This document shows, piece by piece, positions 1-10,250 of a stretch of DNA of 64,000 nt. The DNA lies in assembly GCA_014323545.1 (NCBI GenBank), contig CP058647.1:186001-250000 (forward strand), in the 5' to 3' direction. The translations under genes and the position numbers were made by a program. The DNA comes from Hyphobacterium sp. CCMP332 (GTDB lineage: Bacteria; Bacteroidota; Bacteroidia; Cytophagales; CCMP332). How positions within the stretch are numbered: the first letter of the stretch is position 1; each line of letters begins with the position of its first letter. The notes beneath the pieces were generated by a model, which saw nothing but the letters and a program-made list of their open reading frames with translations, had not been told where the DNA came from and made no database searches.

Positions 1-436
1 CCTGAAGTGCAAGCAATTTGTACCATGTTTGATATATCCCTGATGAAGAATACCTGTATACCCAAATTGTGTCGCCTTTGGTATCCACTTTAGCTATGAA
101 ATCATTTCCAAAACCTCCCTGGCTATAAAAACCACTTACATAATAAGCGTATTCACCTGGTACCTTGACCATATCTCCACTTATACTGGTTGTTGGCCCT
201 ATTCCTAGCGGTTTTCTCCAAATCAGATTTCCCGCTGTGTCTAACTTCAAACACTCATTAAAATCTGTGGGATCTTCTCCTTGGCCAAAGCCAAAAAATC
301 CACTATCAGCTTCTGCAATGGCTACGAATGATTGATCATTTGGAAGTGAAATAACTCTCTCCCAAACAATGCTTTGAGCACATAATGCATTAACAATAAA
401 TCCCAAAATAAGGAGTACGAGACTGGTTATTTTCAT
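1..436 (-). CDS. Secreted repeat protein, N-terminal part only (cut by window edge)
   Basis: An open frame of 145 codons runs from an ATG at 436-434 to the left edge without a stop. It starts with a clear Sec signal peptide (MKITSLVLLILGF..., likely cut after ALCAQ). The mature part has short repeated strands of the kind 'D..GNLIWRKPLG' and 'D..GDTIWVYRYS', about 70 residues apart. These resemble the beta-propeller-like repeats of secreted Bacteroidota proteins and of the three paralogs at 17.6-22.3 kb. The C-terminus lies outside the window, so a T9SS sorting domain cannot be checked. Function is unknown; an extracellular or surface location is likely. Confidence 0.8.
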   Translation of the reverse strand, partial: MKITSLVLLILGFIVNALCAQSIVWERVISLPNDQSFVAIAEADSGFFGFGQGEDPTDFNECLKLDTAGNLIWRKPLGIGPTTSISGDMVKVPGEYAYYVSGFYSQGGFGNDFIAKVDTKGDTIWVYRYSSSGIYQTWYKLLALQ

Positions 437-530
437 TTTTTAATGATTTTGTCCTTGAACAACAATCTTCCTTCTTTATTCTTTATTTCTAAAATGTATG
501 TGCTAGTAGCCCAATAAGGTTATCAATGTA

Positions 531-566
531 AAAAAAGAAAGAAGATTTATTAAATTCTAAGTCTTC
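531..566 (-). terminator. Likely intrinsic terminator of the RHS operon
   Basis: On the minus strand GAAGACTTA-gaatttaa-TAAATCTTC forms a stem of eight pairs with one mismatch, followed by TTTCTTTTTTT. It lies about 120 bp past the stop of the last gene of the RHS operon and about 95 bp before the next gene. No other strong signal is seen in 437-683; the part from 575 to 660 is somewhat richer in GC but I recognise nothing in it. Confidence 0.5.
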
Positions 567-683
567 GAAGAGCTACTTAGCTGATTAGCCCTCGCACCGT
601 TAGCGCTCAAGCCCTCCTCTTATATTTATCAATCGGGGCTGATGAGGATTAGAACTGAGGCATGAATTATGTGATTTCTGTCT

Positions 684-1151
684 TTAATCACATTCTCCAA
701 TTAATCTTGCACTTACAAAATAGCTCTCTGAACCATCCCCGCTAATAATCCTGACTTTCTCAGGATCACGACTGATCGATTTAAAATCTATACTATCATT
801 TGTAGCCTTGTTATTATAAAAATCAGTTAGAAATACCTTTGATTGAATTTGAAAAACCGACCATTTTGACCCGGAAGGCAATGAATAAAAAGTAAAACTT
901 TGCATACTGTCGTTTTGAAAATAACTGTCACTTATCACGGAATAATCCATGACCTCATAGCTCCATATTACTTTTCTTTCCGAATCGACATCAATATATA
1001 TTCTGAAAGTATAGCTATTACTATCTGAGTCAGAAAACATTGAATCCAGTACAATCATACAGTTCCTTTGGTTAAAATCTTTAGAGGAAAACCTGAAACT
1101 AAAAAAGCTTAAGATGATTAATATTGGGACTACAAGAGATTTGAATTTCAT
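684..1151 (-). CDS. Small exported protein, candidate immunity protein of the RHS-M23 protein
   Basis: This 155-residue protein begins with a hydrophobic signal sequence (MKFKSLVVPILIILSFFSF) and has no lipobox cysteine, so it is probably periplasmic. The rest is polar and beta-rich, with no family I recognise and no T9SS sorting domain. Its ATG lies only 6 bp after the stop of the giant RHS gene, the last position in that operon, and a likely terminator follows. In polymorphic-toxin systems this is where the immunity gene sits, and a periplasmic protein would be the right place to block a peptidoglycan peptidase. The immunity role is inferred from position and export only. Confidence 0.75.
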   Translation of the reverse strand: MKFKSLVVPILIILSFFSFRFSSKDFNQRNCMIVLDSMFSDSDSNSYTFRIYIDVDSERKVIWSYEVMDYSVISDSYFQNDSMQSFTFYSLPSGSKWSVFQIQSKVFLTDFYNNKATNDSIDFKSISRDPEKVRIISGDGSESYFVSARLIGECD

Positions 1152-1157
1152 TTTTAT

Positions 1158-4100
1158 TTATTTTATTCCATCAATTTCATTAGTTACAGGTGGAGGATTT
1201 GGCACTGAGTAAAGTTCAGAAGTTCCGTCTAAATTGTTTTTATATTGAGTTCCATCTTTCTCAGTTTTTATTACACCAGTTAAGGTTTGGTTTCCACCTG
1301 CATTTTGAGATGAAAATTTTGTATCCAGAACTTCATTTGGGTCTACTCTATTTTTTAATCCTCTTCCTGGAGAATTTGTATCTCTTAATTCAAAATGTAA
1401 ATGAGGAGAGCTACTACTTGCATTTCCTGATGCTCCAGTAATTCCGACAACTTCTCCTTCTGCTACATTATCACCTTCTTTAACATATACATCAGCTAAA
1501 TGAGCATATTGTGCATACCTTTTTTCTCCTTCCTCATTATTATATTCTAAAATAAGCTGAATTCCATATGCTCCTCCTTCGGATTCATCACAAATTACCT
1601 TATAAACCTGGGAATTCTTAACTGCTAGAATGTTGGTTCCTTCACTGGCATGTAGATCAAAACCTTGATGAACTCGAGTGCCATTATTTCTTACTTTACC
1701 ATTTAAATTGCTAGCTCGATTATCTCGAACCTGCATTTCAGATAATGGGTCTCCAGGTTCCATCCCATCTTTATCAATTAAACCTATTGGATTATTTAAA
1801 GTATAATTAAAAGGAGAAAATTCCGGGTATTTCGACCCTAGCGGATCCACCTGCAAAAACCTTCCAAAATCCGAATCGTAAAGCCTGGCCTCAAAATAAT
1901 CATAGCCGCTTTCGGCATCGCGCTCTTTTCCGGTGAATTTGAATTTTTCGTTTTGAAGACTGTACTCTCTCAAAATTTTTCCAAAAGGATAATAATCGAT
2001 GACATTGCTGAGGGTACGATTAAAAGCGTTGTCAGTATTTTCTACATTATAAGCCAAACGGGTATTACCCAAATGATCCATTTGATAAAAGGTAGCATTT
2101 TGCATTATGGAATCCTGATAGGCCATTAGCAGGTCTTTTGAGGCTTGGCAATCGCTGATAATAATTTTTATAGCGCCAACCCTTATTTTAAAACCTTCAT
2201 CGGGTTTTAACACTGTATTAGCTTTAAAGATAACTCTTGCGCCTTTAATATCAAGAAAATCATCCTGAAATTCATGATTTAAACAAGGAATATTTGCTTG
2301 TGAATTACAATAATTTACATCGGAAAATTCTACATCCCCACCGCCGAGTATTAGATTTTCATAAAGCAATTCATTGGTCAAATTGTTATTGTCTATGTAC
2401 TTTTTAGTATTGTCCAGTAAATAATTACCTGCCTGAGCAATGGCCCGGCTTGCTACGAAATCGTATCCCATAAAAGTAGGCTTCTGGGATATTTTTGGAT
2501 CGAAACTGCCAAATCTTTCTATACCATAGAGATAATGCTTCCAATCTGAAAGACCATTATTATTTTTTGTAAATACGGCAAGTATTTGATTGCCCTGATC
2601 TCTGAAATAATACTCCCCGGTTTTACTTCCGCCATCATCAGTTTCTTTATATATCCTTATATCGGAACTGTTATATATGTAAGTAGTATTTATTCCATTG
2701 CTCACCAATGTATGTGGCAGATTAGCTCTACCATAATACAATACATTATTGTTGATAAGATCCATAGTAACATTACCGTTATTATCATAAGTGAAGGCAT
2801 TGTTTATACCATTGGCATTTCTGAATTTGTTATTGGCAGAAAGCAATTCCGGATCTGTAATTAAATAATCAACCATATTTCCATTGCTTCCCCATATTCC
2901 AATGTCTTTATAGTCAAGATTACCTATTTCATCGTATTGGTATAAGGCATCACCGATTTTGTAACGACTATTCGGCCCATCCGGTGAATAGCTGTTTGGA
3001 TCATCTTCTTCTCCCACTTCCTGTTTTATAAAAGCATCTGCTTTGACCAATCGGTTGGCCTTGTCGTAATGATATCCGTAAAATGTTTTCCAAGCGGCAC
3101 TAGGATCTTTTGAAGTGAATTGAATCGCATTGATATTGCCATTATAATTATTTGAATAGGTCAGGTACTCCCCTGCAAAAGCTGATGAACCCAAAGGTTT
3201 GAATTGTTCGTATTCTATGGAATCGTCATCGTAATATAAACGGTAATCCATTAATTCGCTATCCAGCATTTTCAATCGCTCGCGCTTTGGCTCATAGCTA
3301 TAATTCAATTCATCAATTTGAGAATTAGTCAATCCGCCATCATGAAAAAAGTATTTTTTTCTTAATATGTGTCCCTTAACGTCGTCATAGACAAAACTGA
3401 GCATCTTTTGATTTTCAGTCAGAATTTTATTTAATCCACCTCGCAATTCTGCCAATCGTCCAAAATGATCGTAAAGCAATGAATAATTATAGTCGATGAT
3501 CCCATCTGTATTCAGATCGATGGTTTTGTTGATTAGTCTGGCCTGTCGATCATAAGTATAATATATGCGATTGATTATACCCGCTTCTGAAGCACTTATA
3601 CCTTTCGGATTGAATTGTGAAGCATATGAACTTTGCAAACCATTTAAATTATAGAAATAATGATTAAGCTCAATAAGCCTGCCATATTCATCGAATCCCT
3701 CTGTTCTTGTCAGTTTTCCTCTGGCATATAAACCACATAAATATTCATCAAATAACTCATCGCGTATATAATTTTTAACAAATTTTGGTTTTCCATATTC
3801 CAGGCGTTTTTCATATTTGAAATTCCCCAATTGGAACTGAGTTCCTCCTTCCTCATAAGAATAGGTTTTAAGATCAGTAGAAAAGTCATAATTCGCAGAA
3901 ATGTTGTTGACCAGACTGTATTTTTTTTGTGCTATTATTCTTCCAAATTGATCGTATTCCAGCTTTCTTATATAGCCATTTCCCTCAGCTCTTAAATTTT
4001 CATCCTGGATGTATTCTATATTTCCTTTTTCATCGAACCATGTAAGGCTAACACCAGCATCCGGGTCGATTTTTTTATACATTAAACCCAGAGAATTATA

Positions 4101-7100
4101 ATAAAATTCGCGAATCTGCCCTTTATCATTGATTGATTTATGAAGATTTCCCGCTGCATCATAGACATAATATGTATTGATTTTCGCATTATCTAAATAG
4201 CTGGTTTGCGCTACTTTTTGACCTCTGCTATTTTGAAATTCCCTGTTCTTTTTACCATCCTGGTCTATTACAGTTAATTGTTTGAAAATTTGCTCAGTTT
4301 CCGGTGCGATTTCATTCAAAATAGAATTGCTCGCTTCTACTTTGCTTTGAAGCGTATTTCTGTCAATTATTTCAGTTATGGAATGTATAGCATGACTTCC
4401 ATTAATATCTAAACCAAAATCTGCAGTACGAAAAGTTAATCCCCTGGTATTTGCCTCTAATAAATTTTCCTGATGATATCCAGAGAAATTAGAAAGCGGA
4501 TCTACTGCATTATTTTGACTCTTGAATGGCTTGTAATTTTTAATTGCCCGGTCCCAGGCATCATAAATAATACTACCTGAATGTATAGTTTTAGAACTAA
4601 AAATGTGATCACTGAAATTATAGCTATTGGTTGACTTGTGAAATTCCCTTCCAAGAGGATCGTAATGAGCTCTTGAAAACAAGGCTGTACTGTCCTCATA
4701 ATGAGTATAGGCATCTACATAATTGTAATTAGACTTCTCAATGAAATTATAATTATTGTAACCCGGCTCATGCGTATTCCAATAATTGTATTTGTAGCTG
4801 TTGGTAATTTTGCCATTCACCTTTGTTTCACTCAATCGCTTGAATCCATCGTATTTAAATTCTGTGACTAATTGATTGGGATCTATGGATTTGATTAAAT
4901 TATACCTTCTATCAAAGAAATACTTTGTTTTTAATGCATCATCGAGCCCAAAACCTTCAATTTTGGAATCAGGAACCCCAAATTGACCAAAATTCATAAC
5001 CCTGTATCGACAAGTCACATCTTTTAGAACAATGGTATAATCACCATTTGCTGCATCCGCATATTTGTATTTTTTCATGGTTTTGACAGGATCTGTAATC
5101 CATGTATAGCTTCTTCCGGGAAATTCCAACAAAGTTCTGAGTTCCTTTTGATCATCCATGATCATGGTCTGACCAAATCTATTTCTACCTATGACATCTG
5201 CATATTTGATATTGTGATATGGAATTACTGGTATAAACTTATTGGTTGTAACCAAAATTACTGAGTCAGAATAATATTCAATGCTGCCATCGGGTAAATG
5301 CCTGACTTTTATATTAGGAACCTCTAGTTCAATTTCGGTATCCTCATAAAATAAAAAATCTTCATTGATCCTTAATGAATTGGAATGATCACTATATAAA
5401 TGATCATTGTATTCATTGCGCCTATTGTCATCAACAGCAATATGCACGCTTTTTAATACACTTAAATTGAGAAACACATTGTCTACATCCTGATCTTTGT
5501 TTGCCAGATCTTTAATTTTCATACCTTTTTCGTCAATAAGGTATTCTTCCCAAATTCCCGAATTTAGATAACTTGTTTTTAACTTATTGTACAAATAGGT
5601 ACTTCTTTTTGGAGCACGATTTTTAATAGCTCTTGCATTTGAACTTCCATTTGCTCCCGATTCGCTTAGTAAATCGCAAAATTCCTGAGGTATATTTTTG
5701 TACTCTATATTATAATCATCAGGATCTATGGAAATTACACCATTTTTATAATCGGAATAGGTCAAAAATTCCATTCTCTTAACATCCTCCGAGCCGGTTT
5801 TATAATTTGTGGTTATGGATTGAAACAGAGCATTTCTCTTTAAATTATCATAGTGAAATTTAATCATCCATGCATCCTCCCTGACATCATTAATAAATTT
5901 AGGACTTGGAAAAGATTCACCTTCACATGGATAAATTCCGTATAATTTTTTATAACGGTAGAGCTTTTGTAAATCAAACATATAATACTGTTCGGAAAGT
6001 GTATAGCTATTGGGTTCATCTGCAGTATAGGATTTTGTTGCACTTAATTGCCAACTCGGTTGAAAGCTTTTATCTATTCGGTAACCTAAGACTGATGACG
6101 GAATGTTATGCAAAATTGAAGGGTCATCCCAAAACATATTCTCATCACTCAAATAAATAAGGTCATGGGTATCACCCTGAACTCCTTTTCTAAGTAATTT
6201 TTTATACTGATCATTGGATGATCTGCCATATACATCAGCATCGTAATACGAATATTCCTTGATCGTATGAAAGTATCCTATTTCTCCACCCTCCATGATT
6301 CTTTCATTTGAATTTGAATTATCTGATGTTTGATCTACCGGATAATAATCAAATTCCTCTTCTTTAACCAGTCTGATAAAATAGCTATCTCCCCCCGGAG
6401 GATCATAGCAATCCATAAATTTTTGATCTTCAAATGGTGAAACCCGAATATCTGCAGCATTGGGTTTTAAATACCAATTGGCATGGCTCATCCCAAATCC
6501 GTCTTTAACAAGATTCAAATCATAGTATTCACCAAATGCGCTTGATTGATCACCGGGATTAAAATTAGCATTTAACTTTTCTGATTCACAGACGGAACTT
6601 GATGGTGTCCAGAATTTTCTTCTGTGATAGTAATTAGCATAGGCCTTGGTGGCTTTATAAGTGTATTTTTTCTCTTTGATCAATTGGCCATTTTCATCAT
6701 ATTCCTTTTTGGATTTAACTTTCCCAAGGAAAAAGTACGGATGATCATCCGGAATTTCTGTCCAATAATTTGGTTGATTTGAAAACGACCCATAATGTTC
6801 ATATTCAACTCTAGCCCGCTTATTTTCCATGCTTGGATCCAGTGGTGGCAACTCAATGGTAGCCTTTTCAAATCCATTAATTGATTGTTGAAATGTGGCG
6901 CCATTGTAATTAATAAGTTTTAGTGAATTGTACTGAAGCATATTTCCATCTGTGATAAGACCTTCAAATTCATAATCCTTATATCTGGGAATTCCATTTT
7001 GATCTATTTTTCCTAATCGACTCACTGGATAAACAACTTCCTGTATGATATTTGGAGGAATTGTTTCAACATTAGCGTTGTAAACAGGTTTTTTATTAAT

Positions 7101-10100
7101 TATTCCAAAATCCCATAATTCACCAAAGTTACTGCTAAAAACAGCATGCTCTTCTTCAGAATATTCAATTAGTGTTTCTCCACCTAGATTATCAATGATC
7201 TTGTTTAACAATACAATTGTTCCTAGTTCAAATGTCAAATTACTATTAGATGAAGGGCAATTCGAGAAAAATGTATGGCATGGTAAATCTGTGCTGATTA
7301 GAGGATTTACTTGATATTCGAATTGAGTCGCAATGAATTCATTGGGATTATCCAGATTGATTCGTTTTACCTCAGAAAGTAAAAAAATATTTCGCTTCCT
7401 ATTTGAGTAAGTAGCTGGGTTTATAACCTGGGCAATATCGTATTCAAAAACCAAATGCTCATATAAATTGTCATCCCAAATGGTATCCACTTCTAAATAT
7501 TCTGCCATGTAATCGTAATAACCCGACAGTTTGTACTTCTTTACTTCTTTAAGTACATATGGGTTTTTAGACATTCTGTTAATCTGAATTGCAGTTAGAG
7601 AAGTATTATGATCTATTAAGGTAGGTGCATTCGTAAAGGATCCCAATGGATTGCCACTTGGACTACAATATACATTGGCTAAAGGGAAGTTATTCCACCA
7701 GGATCTGTGATGAAAATAGTCTTTTGGGTTCCAATTGTTTTCCAACCAGGATGGTGCAAATCCTGCCACCTGAGCTTTATCCATCATATACCAGGTTGAG
7801 CCATTTCCAAAATTATTCGGAATAGGATCCGTATCCCATAACCTTAAATGCTTATCATCTCTGTATTGCGAATAAGTGTGAATCGAATGATTGCCCCAGG
7901 CAAATTGAGGATTATTTGGGCTTTGTGAAATCTGATTTCTATAATGTGAATAGTAAGTTTCGTAATTACTAAAATTGCTTATTAATTGAGAAGGTGAGTT
8001 AGAGTCATCCAGGTCCCATCGGTCTATTTGTTTTAAACCAAAATTGTAAAACTGATCTGAAGTTGCGGGCCCAATTCTAACATGGAAACCATTAAAGCTA
8101 TTGGGCAAGCTTGGAAAGGTAAAATTATTCGACGTATATACTTTGTTAGAGCTATTGTAACTCCATCCACTACTCCATTTAATCAAGTTATTAAATGTGT
8201 TGAAAAAAGAAGTGGACTTGGGAATTGCAGAAACCTTCTCCGGATCGAGATAATCTTTGGTAGGACTTCCTGAATTGCTAAATATATTAATTCCGTTTAC
8301 CGTTGCTTCCGCGTCGGCAGTTCCTATGTAGTCATCTACATCTGAGGCACTTAAGTCGCCGGTAACTAATTCAATATCAAAATTGGCCAATTGTACCCCG
8401 TTGGATTGAATAGTTGTTCTAATTTCATAATTATCACCTGGCACAAAATCAGGGCCCTGTATTCGTTCCGATTCCAGGAAACTATGATCAAAGGCTAAGG
8501 ATGTATGAGTAGGTTTTATTTTTTGTCTGCCAAAATAATATTGACTGTTATTTGTATTTAGTGCATAAGGGTTGCGATCATTGATCAGCGAAATACCATT
8601 GTTTGGATCATTCCAGCTATCAAAAACATTGGCATTGTCAAAATGCGTATTATTTCTTACCTGAGGGTGGCATTTTCTTAAGAATTCATCGGATCTCAAA
8701 TTTCTGTACCTGGTCCAATAATTCGTATTGGAATTAGAAAAAATGATATCGCTACTTGCATTGAATGGCAAATAATTTGTATCACCAATATGTCCTTTTT
8801 GATACACCGCTTTCATAGAATAAAGTGAGTCAAACCTGACTACATAGGGATCGTTTTTCCACAATAACATATTGGCTTCCTGAAGTGAAAATTGGGCATT
8901 GTTATTAGCGTAATTTTGCACATCAAAACTTTCATAGTTTAAATCTAGTTTTTCAACCGGTATATATCCGTTTGACATATCGGCGGCAATTATTGATTTT
9001 AAAAAAATTTCTCGAAATACTGTTCCACAGTTATGAGATTCATTTCCGAGAAAACCCATTTCAGTAAATTTGTCATAGGCTTTCATGTATGGCAACAATC
9101 CGGACAAATCAGGTACATTTATTTCGGGAACGTTGTATGATGCATCCCATGAAGAAAAAAGACCACTATCGTGTGTGTTTCCCTGAAAAAGACCAAAAAC
9201 ATCTTCAATTACATATTCAAGGAAAAAGAACTGGAAATTATTCTGTAGGTATTCCTGATGAAAATTTATTTGACCGTAGGTTTCATATTGAAAGAAAATC
9301 ATTTGGTCACTTTTACCCGGGTCATAGATTTGAGAAGGATACCATGCCGTTCTCTCCAGAACAGGCCTAATGGTTTTTGCCAGGTCATGGCTAATATTGT
9401 TTTCTAGATCCGTTAATTGATTTTGAAATTTTTTAGACATGGCATACTTGGTAATGATGTTTTCTTCCAGACAAGTATTTGGATCATTGGGATCAAATTT
9501 TATACAGACAGTATCTATCTCATCGATAGAATCCAGGGCAAAAATATCCTGTTCTACTAATTCATATTTAAATCTATCCAGTCTGTTGTTGGGGGCATTT
9601 CTTGAATTATTCTTAACATAATCAAATGTAAAAACCCTGCCATCATCCAGTATAACATCCCAAACCCCATTAAAAAATTCGGCTTGAACATATTTTTCAA
9701 ATTGGTCCAACACAAAGACAGCCCTTTCACCTATTTTCTCTTTCAATATCAGGCGGCCTGAAACTTCACCCGGAATACTCAGAAATGGAAAATAATAATA
9801 GGGTTCACCATCTTCATAAAGTTCTTTATTGGTAAAATTTTCTTTTTTGAATTGTAAATTATTAGCCTTGTTTAAATTCTTCTTTGAAATTCTCTTACTA
9901 ACAGTTTTTACTGTAATACTGGGTACACTGACTGTCCATCCATTTCCGTATGGAATACCTCCTACGTGTTCGGGATTATTTGAAACCTGATTTTTGCTAT
10001 TATAGGTCAAATTAGTGGTATAGGATAACCCTCCTGGAGTGCTGACAGATCCCAATTGAATAGTGTTTTGATAATTACCTGAAAAAATATTGACATCACC

Positions 10101-10250
10101 CACATAATTTCCCACTTCCAGTTTAGAAGGTTCTGCTTTATTGGGTGTAGCCATTCCAGGCATATTACCACCCTTGATTTGACCAAATGAATAATTAGAC
10201 TGCAAGACAACAAAAAGAAGGCTCGCACTGATTGTTAATAGCTTATTCAT
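1158..10250 (-). CDS. Giant RHS/YD-repeat protein with C-terminal M23 metallopeptidase domain
   Basis: A 3030-residue exported protein with a signal peptide at residues 1-24 (...NYSFGQ). A long N-terminal part, poor in recognisable motifs, is followed by YD repeats from about residue 1780 to 2500 (for example YDGFKRL, YDAAGNL, YDQFGRI, YDHFGRL, YDNNGNV). The RHS core follows at about 2770-2830 (FTGKERDAESGYDYFEARLY ... NNPIGLIDKDG). After the core comes an M23/LytM domain at about 2860-2970 with the zinc motif HQGFD (H2861, D2865), YAHL (H2917) and HLHFE (H2950, H2952), so all catalytic and metal residues are present. The M23 family cuts peptidoglycan cross-links. There is no T9SS sorting domain. 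Its ATG overlaps the previous gene by 8 bp, so translation is probably coupled. The layout (shell repeats, core, variable enzyme, small next gene) fits a polymorphic toxin; a cell-wall-remodelling adhesin is the alternative. Confidence 0.9.
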   Translation of the reverse strand: MNKLLTISASLLFVVLQSNYSFGQIKGGNMPGMATPNKAEPSKLEVGNYVGDVNIFSGNYQNTIQLGSVSTPGGLSYTTNLTYNSKNQVSNNPEHVGGIPYGNGWTVSVPSITVKTVSKRISKKNLNKANNLQFKKENFTNKELYEDGEPYYYFPFLSIPGEVSGRLILKEKIGERAVFVLDQFEKYVQAEFFNGVWDVILDDGRVFTFDYVKNNSRNAPNNRLDRFKYELVEQDIFALDSIDEIDTVCIKFDPNDPNTCLEENIITKYAMSKKFQNQLTDLENNISHDLAKTIRPVLERTAWYPSQIYDPGKSDQMIFFQYETYGQINFHQEYLQNNFQFFFLEYVIEDVFGLFQGNTHDSGLFSSWDASYNVPEINVPDLSGLLPYMKAYDKFTEMGFLGNESHNCGTVFREIFLKSIIAADMSNGYIPVEKLDLNYESFDVQNYANNNAQFSLQEANMLLWKNDPYVVRFDSLYSMKAVYQKGHIGDTNYLPFNASSDIIFSNSNTNYWTRYRNLRSDEFLRKCHPQVRNNTHFDNANVFDSWNDPNNGISLINDRNPYALNTNNSQYYFGRQKIKPTHTSLAFDHSFLESERIQGPDFVPGDNYEIRTTIQSNGVQLANFDIELVTGDLSASDVDDYIGTADAEATVNGINIFSNSGSPTKDYLDPEKVSAIPKSTSFFNTFNNLIKWSSGWSYNSSNKVYTSNNFTFPSLPNSFNGFHVRIGPATSDQFYNFGLKQIDRWDLDDSNSPSQLISNFSNYETYYSHYRNQISQSPNNPQFAWGNHSIHTYSQYRDDKHLRLWDTDPIPNNFGNGSTWYMMDKAQVAGFAPSWLENNWNPKDYFHHRSWWNNFPLANVYCSPSGNPLGSFTNAPTLIDHNTSLTAIQINRMSKNPYVLKEVKKYKLSGYYDYMAEYLEVDTIWDDNLYEHLVFEYDIAQVINPATYSNRKRNIFLLSEVKRINLDNPNEFIATQFEYQVNPLISTDLPCHTFFSNCPSSNSNLTFELGTIVLLNKIIDNLGGETLIEYSEEEHAVFSSNFGELWDFGIINKKPVYNANVETIPPNIIQEVVYPVSRLGKIDQNGIPRYKDYEFEGLITDGNMLQYNSLKLINYNGATFQQSINGFEKATIELPPLDPSMENKRARVEYEHYGSFSNQPNYWTEIPDDHPYFFLGKVKSKKEYDENGQLIKEKKYTYKATKAYANYYHRRKFWTPSSSVCESEKLNANFNPGDQSSAFGEYYDLNLVKDGFGMSHANWYLKPNAADIRVSPFEDQKFMDCYDPPGGDSYFIRLVKEEEFDYYPVDQTSDNSNSNERIMEGGEIGYFHTIKEYSYYDADVYGRSSNDQYKKLLRKGVQGDTHDLIYLSDENMFWDDPSILHNIPSSVLGYRIDKSFQPSWQLSATKSYTADEPNSYTLSEQYYMFDLQKLYRYKKLYGIYPCEGESFPSPKFINDVREDAWMIKFHYDNLKRNALFQSITTNYKTGSEDVKRMEFLTYSDYKNGVISIDPDDYNIEYKNIPQEFCDLLSESGANGSSNARAIKNRAPKRSTYLYNKLKTSYLNSGIWEEYLIDEKGMKIKDLANKDQDVDNVFLNLSVLKSVHIAVDDNRRNEYNDHLYSDHSNSLRINEDFLFYEDTEIELEVPNIKVRHLPDGSIEYYSDSVILVTTNKFIPVIPYHNIKYADVIGRNRFGQTMIMDDQKELRTLLEFPGRSYTWITDPVKTMKKYKYADAANGDYTIVLKDVTCRYRVMNFGQFGVPDSKIEGFGLDDALKTKYFFDRRYNLIKSIDPNQLVTEFKYDGFKRLSETKVNGKITNSYKYNYWNTHEPGYNNYNFIEKSNYNYVDAYTHYEDSTALFSRAHYDPLGREFHKSTNSYNFSDHIFSSKTIHSGSIIYDAWDRAIKNYKPFKSQNNAVDPLSNFSGYHQENLLEANTRGLTFRTADFGLDINGSHAIHSITEIIDRNTLQSKVEASNSILNEIAPETEQIFKQLTVIDQDGKKNREFQNSRGQKVAQTSYLDNAKINTYYVYDAAGNLHKSINDKGQIREFYYNSLGLMYKKIDPDAGVSLTWFDEKGNIEYIQDENLRAEGNGYIRKLEYDQFGRIIAQKKYSLVNNISANYDFSTDLKTYSYEEGGTQFQLGNFKYEKRLEYGKPKFVKNYIRDELFDEYLCGLYARGKLTRTEGFDEYGRLIELNHYFYNLNGLQSSYASQFNPKGISASEAGIINRIYYTYDRQARLINKTIDLNTDGIIDYNYSLLYDHFGRLAELRGGLNKILTENQKMLSFVYDDVKGHILRKKYFFHDGGLTNSQIDELNYSYEPKRERLKMLDSELMDYRLYYDDDSIEYEQFKPLGSSAFAGEYLTYSNNYNGNINAIQFTSKDPSAAWKTFYGYHYDKANRLVKADAFIKQEVGEEDDPNSYSPDGPNSRYKIGDALYQYDEIGNLDYKDIGIWGSNGNMVDYLITDPELLSANNKFRNANGINNAFTYDNNGNVTMDLINNNVLYYGRANLPHTLVSNGINTTYIYNSSDIRIYKETDDGGSKTGEYYFRDQGNQILAVFTKNNNGLSDWKHYLYGIERFGSFDPKISQKPTFMGYDFVASRAIAQAGNYLLDNTKKYIDNNNLTNELLYENLILGGGDVEFSDVNYCNSQANIPCLNHEFQDDFLDIKGARVIFKANTVLKPDEGFKIRVGAIKIIISDCQASKDLLMAYQDSIMQNATFYQMDHLGNTRLAYNVENTDNAFNRTLSNVIDYYPFGKILREYSLQNEKFKFTGKERDAESGYDYFEARLYDSDFGRFLQVDPLGSKYPEFSPFNYTLNNPIGLIDKDGMEPGDPLSEMQVRDNRASNLNGKVRNNGTRVHQGFDLHASEGTNILAVKNSQVYKVICDESEGGAYGIQLILEYNNEEGEKRYAQYAHLADVYVKEGDNVAEGEVVGITGASGNASSSSPHLHFELRDTNSPGRGLKNRVDPNEVLDTKFSSQNAGGNQTLTGVIKTEKDGTQYKNNLDGTSELYSVPNPPPVTNEIDGIK

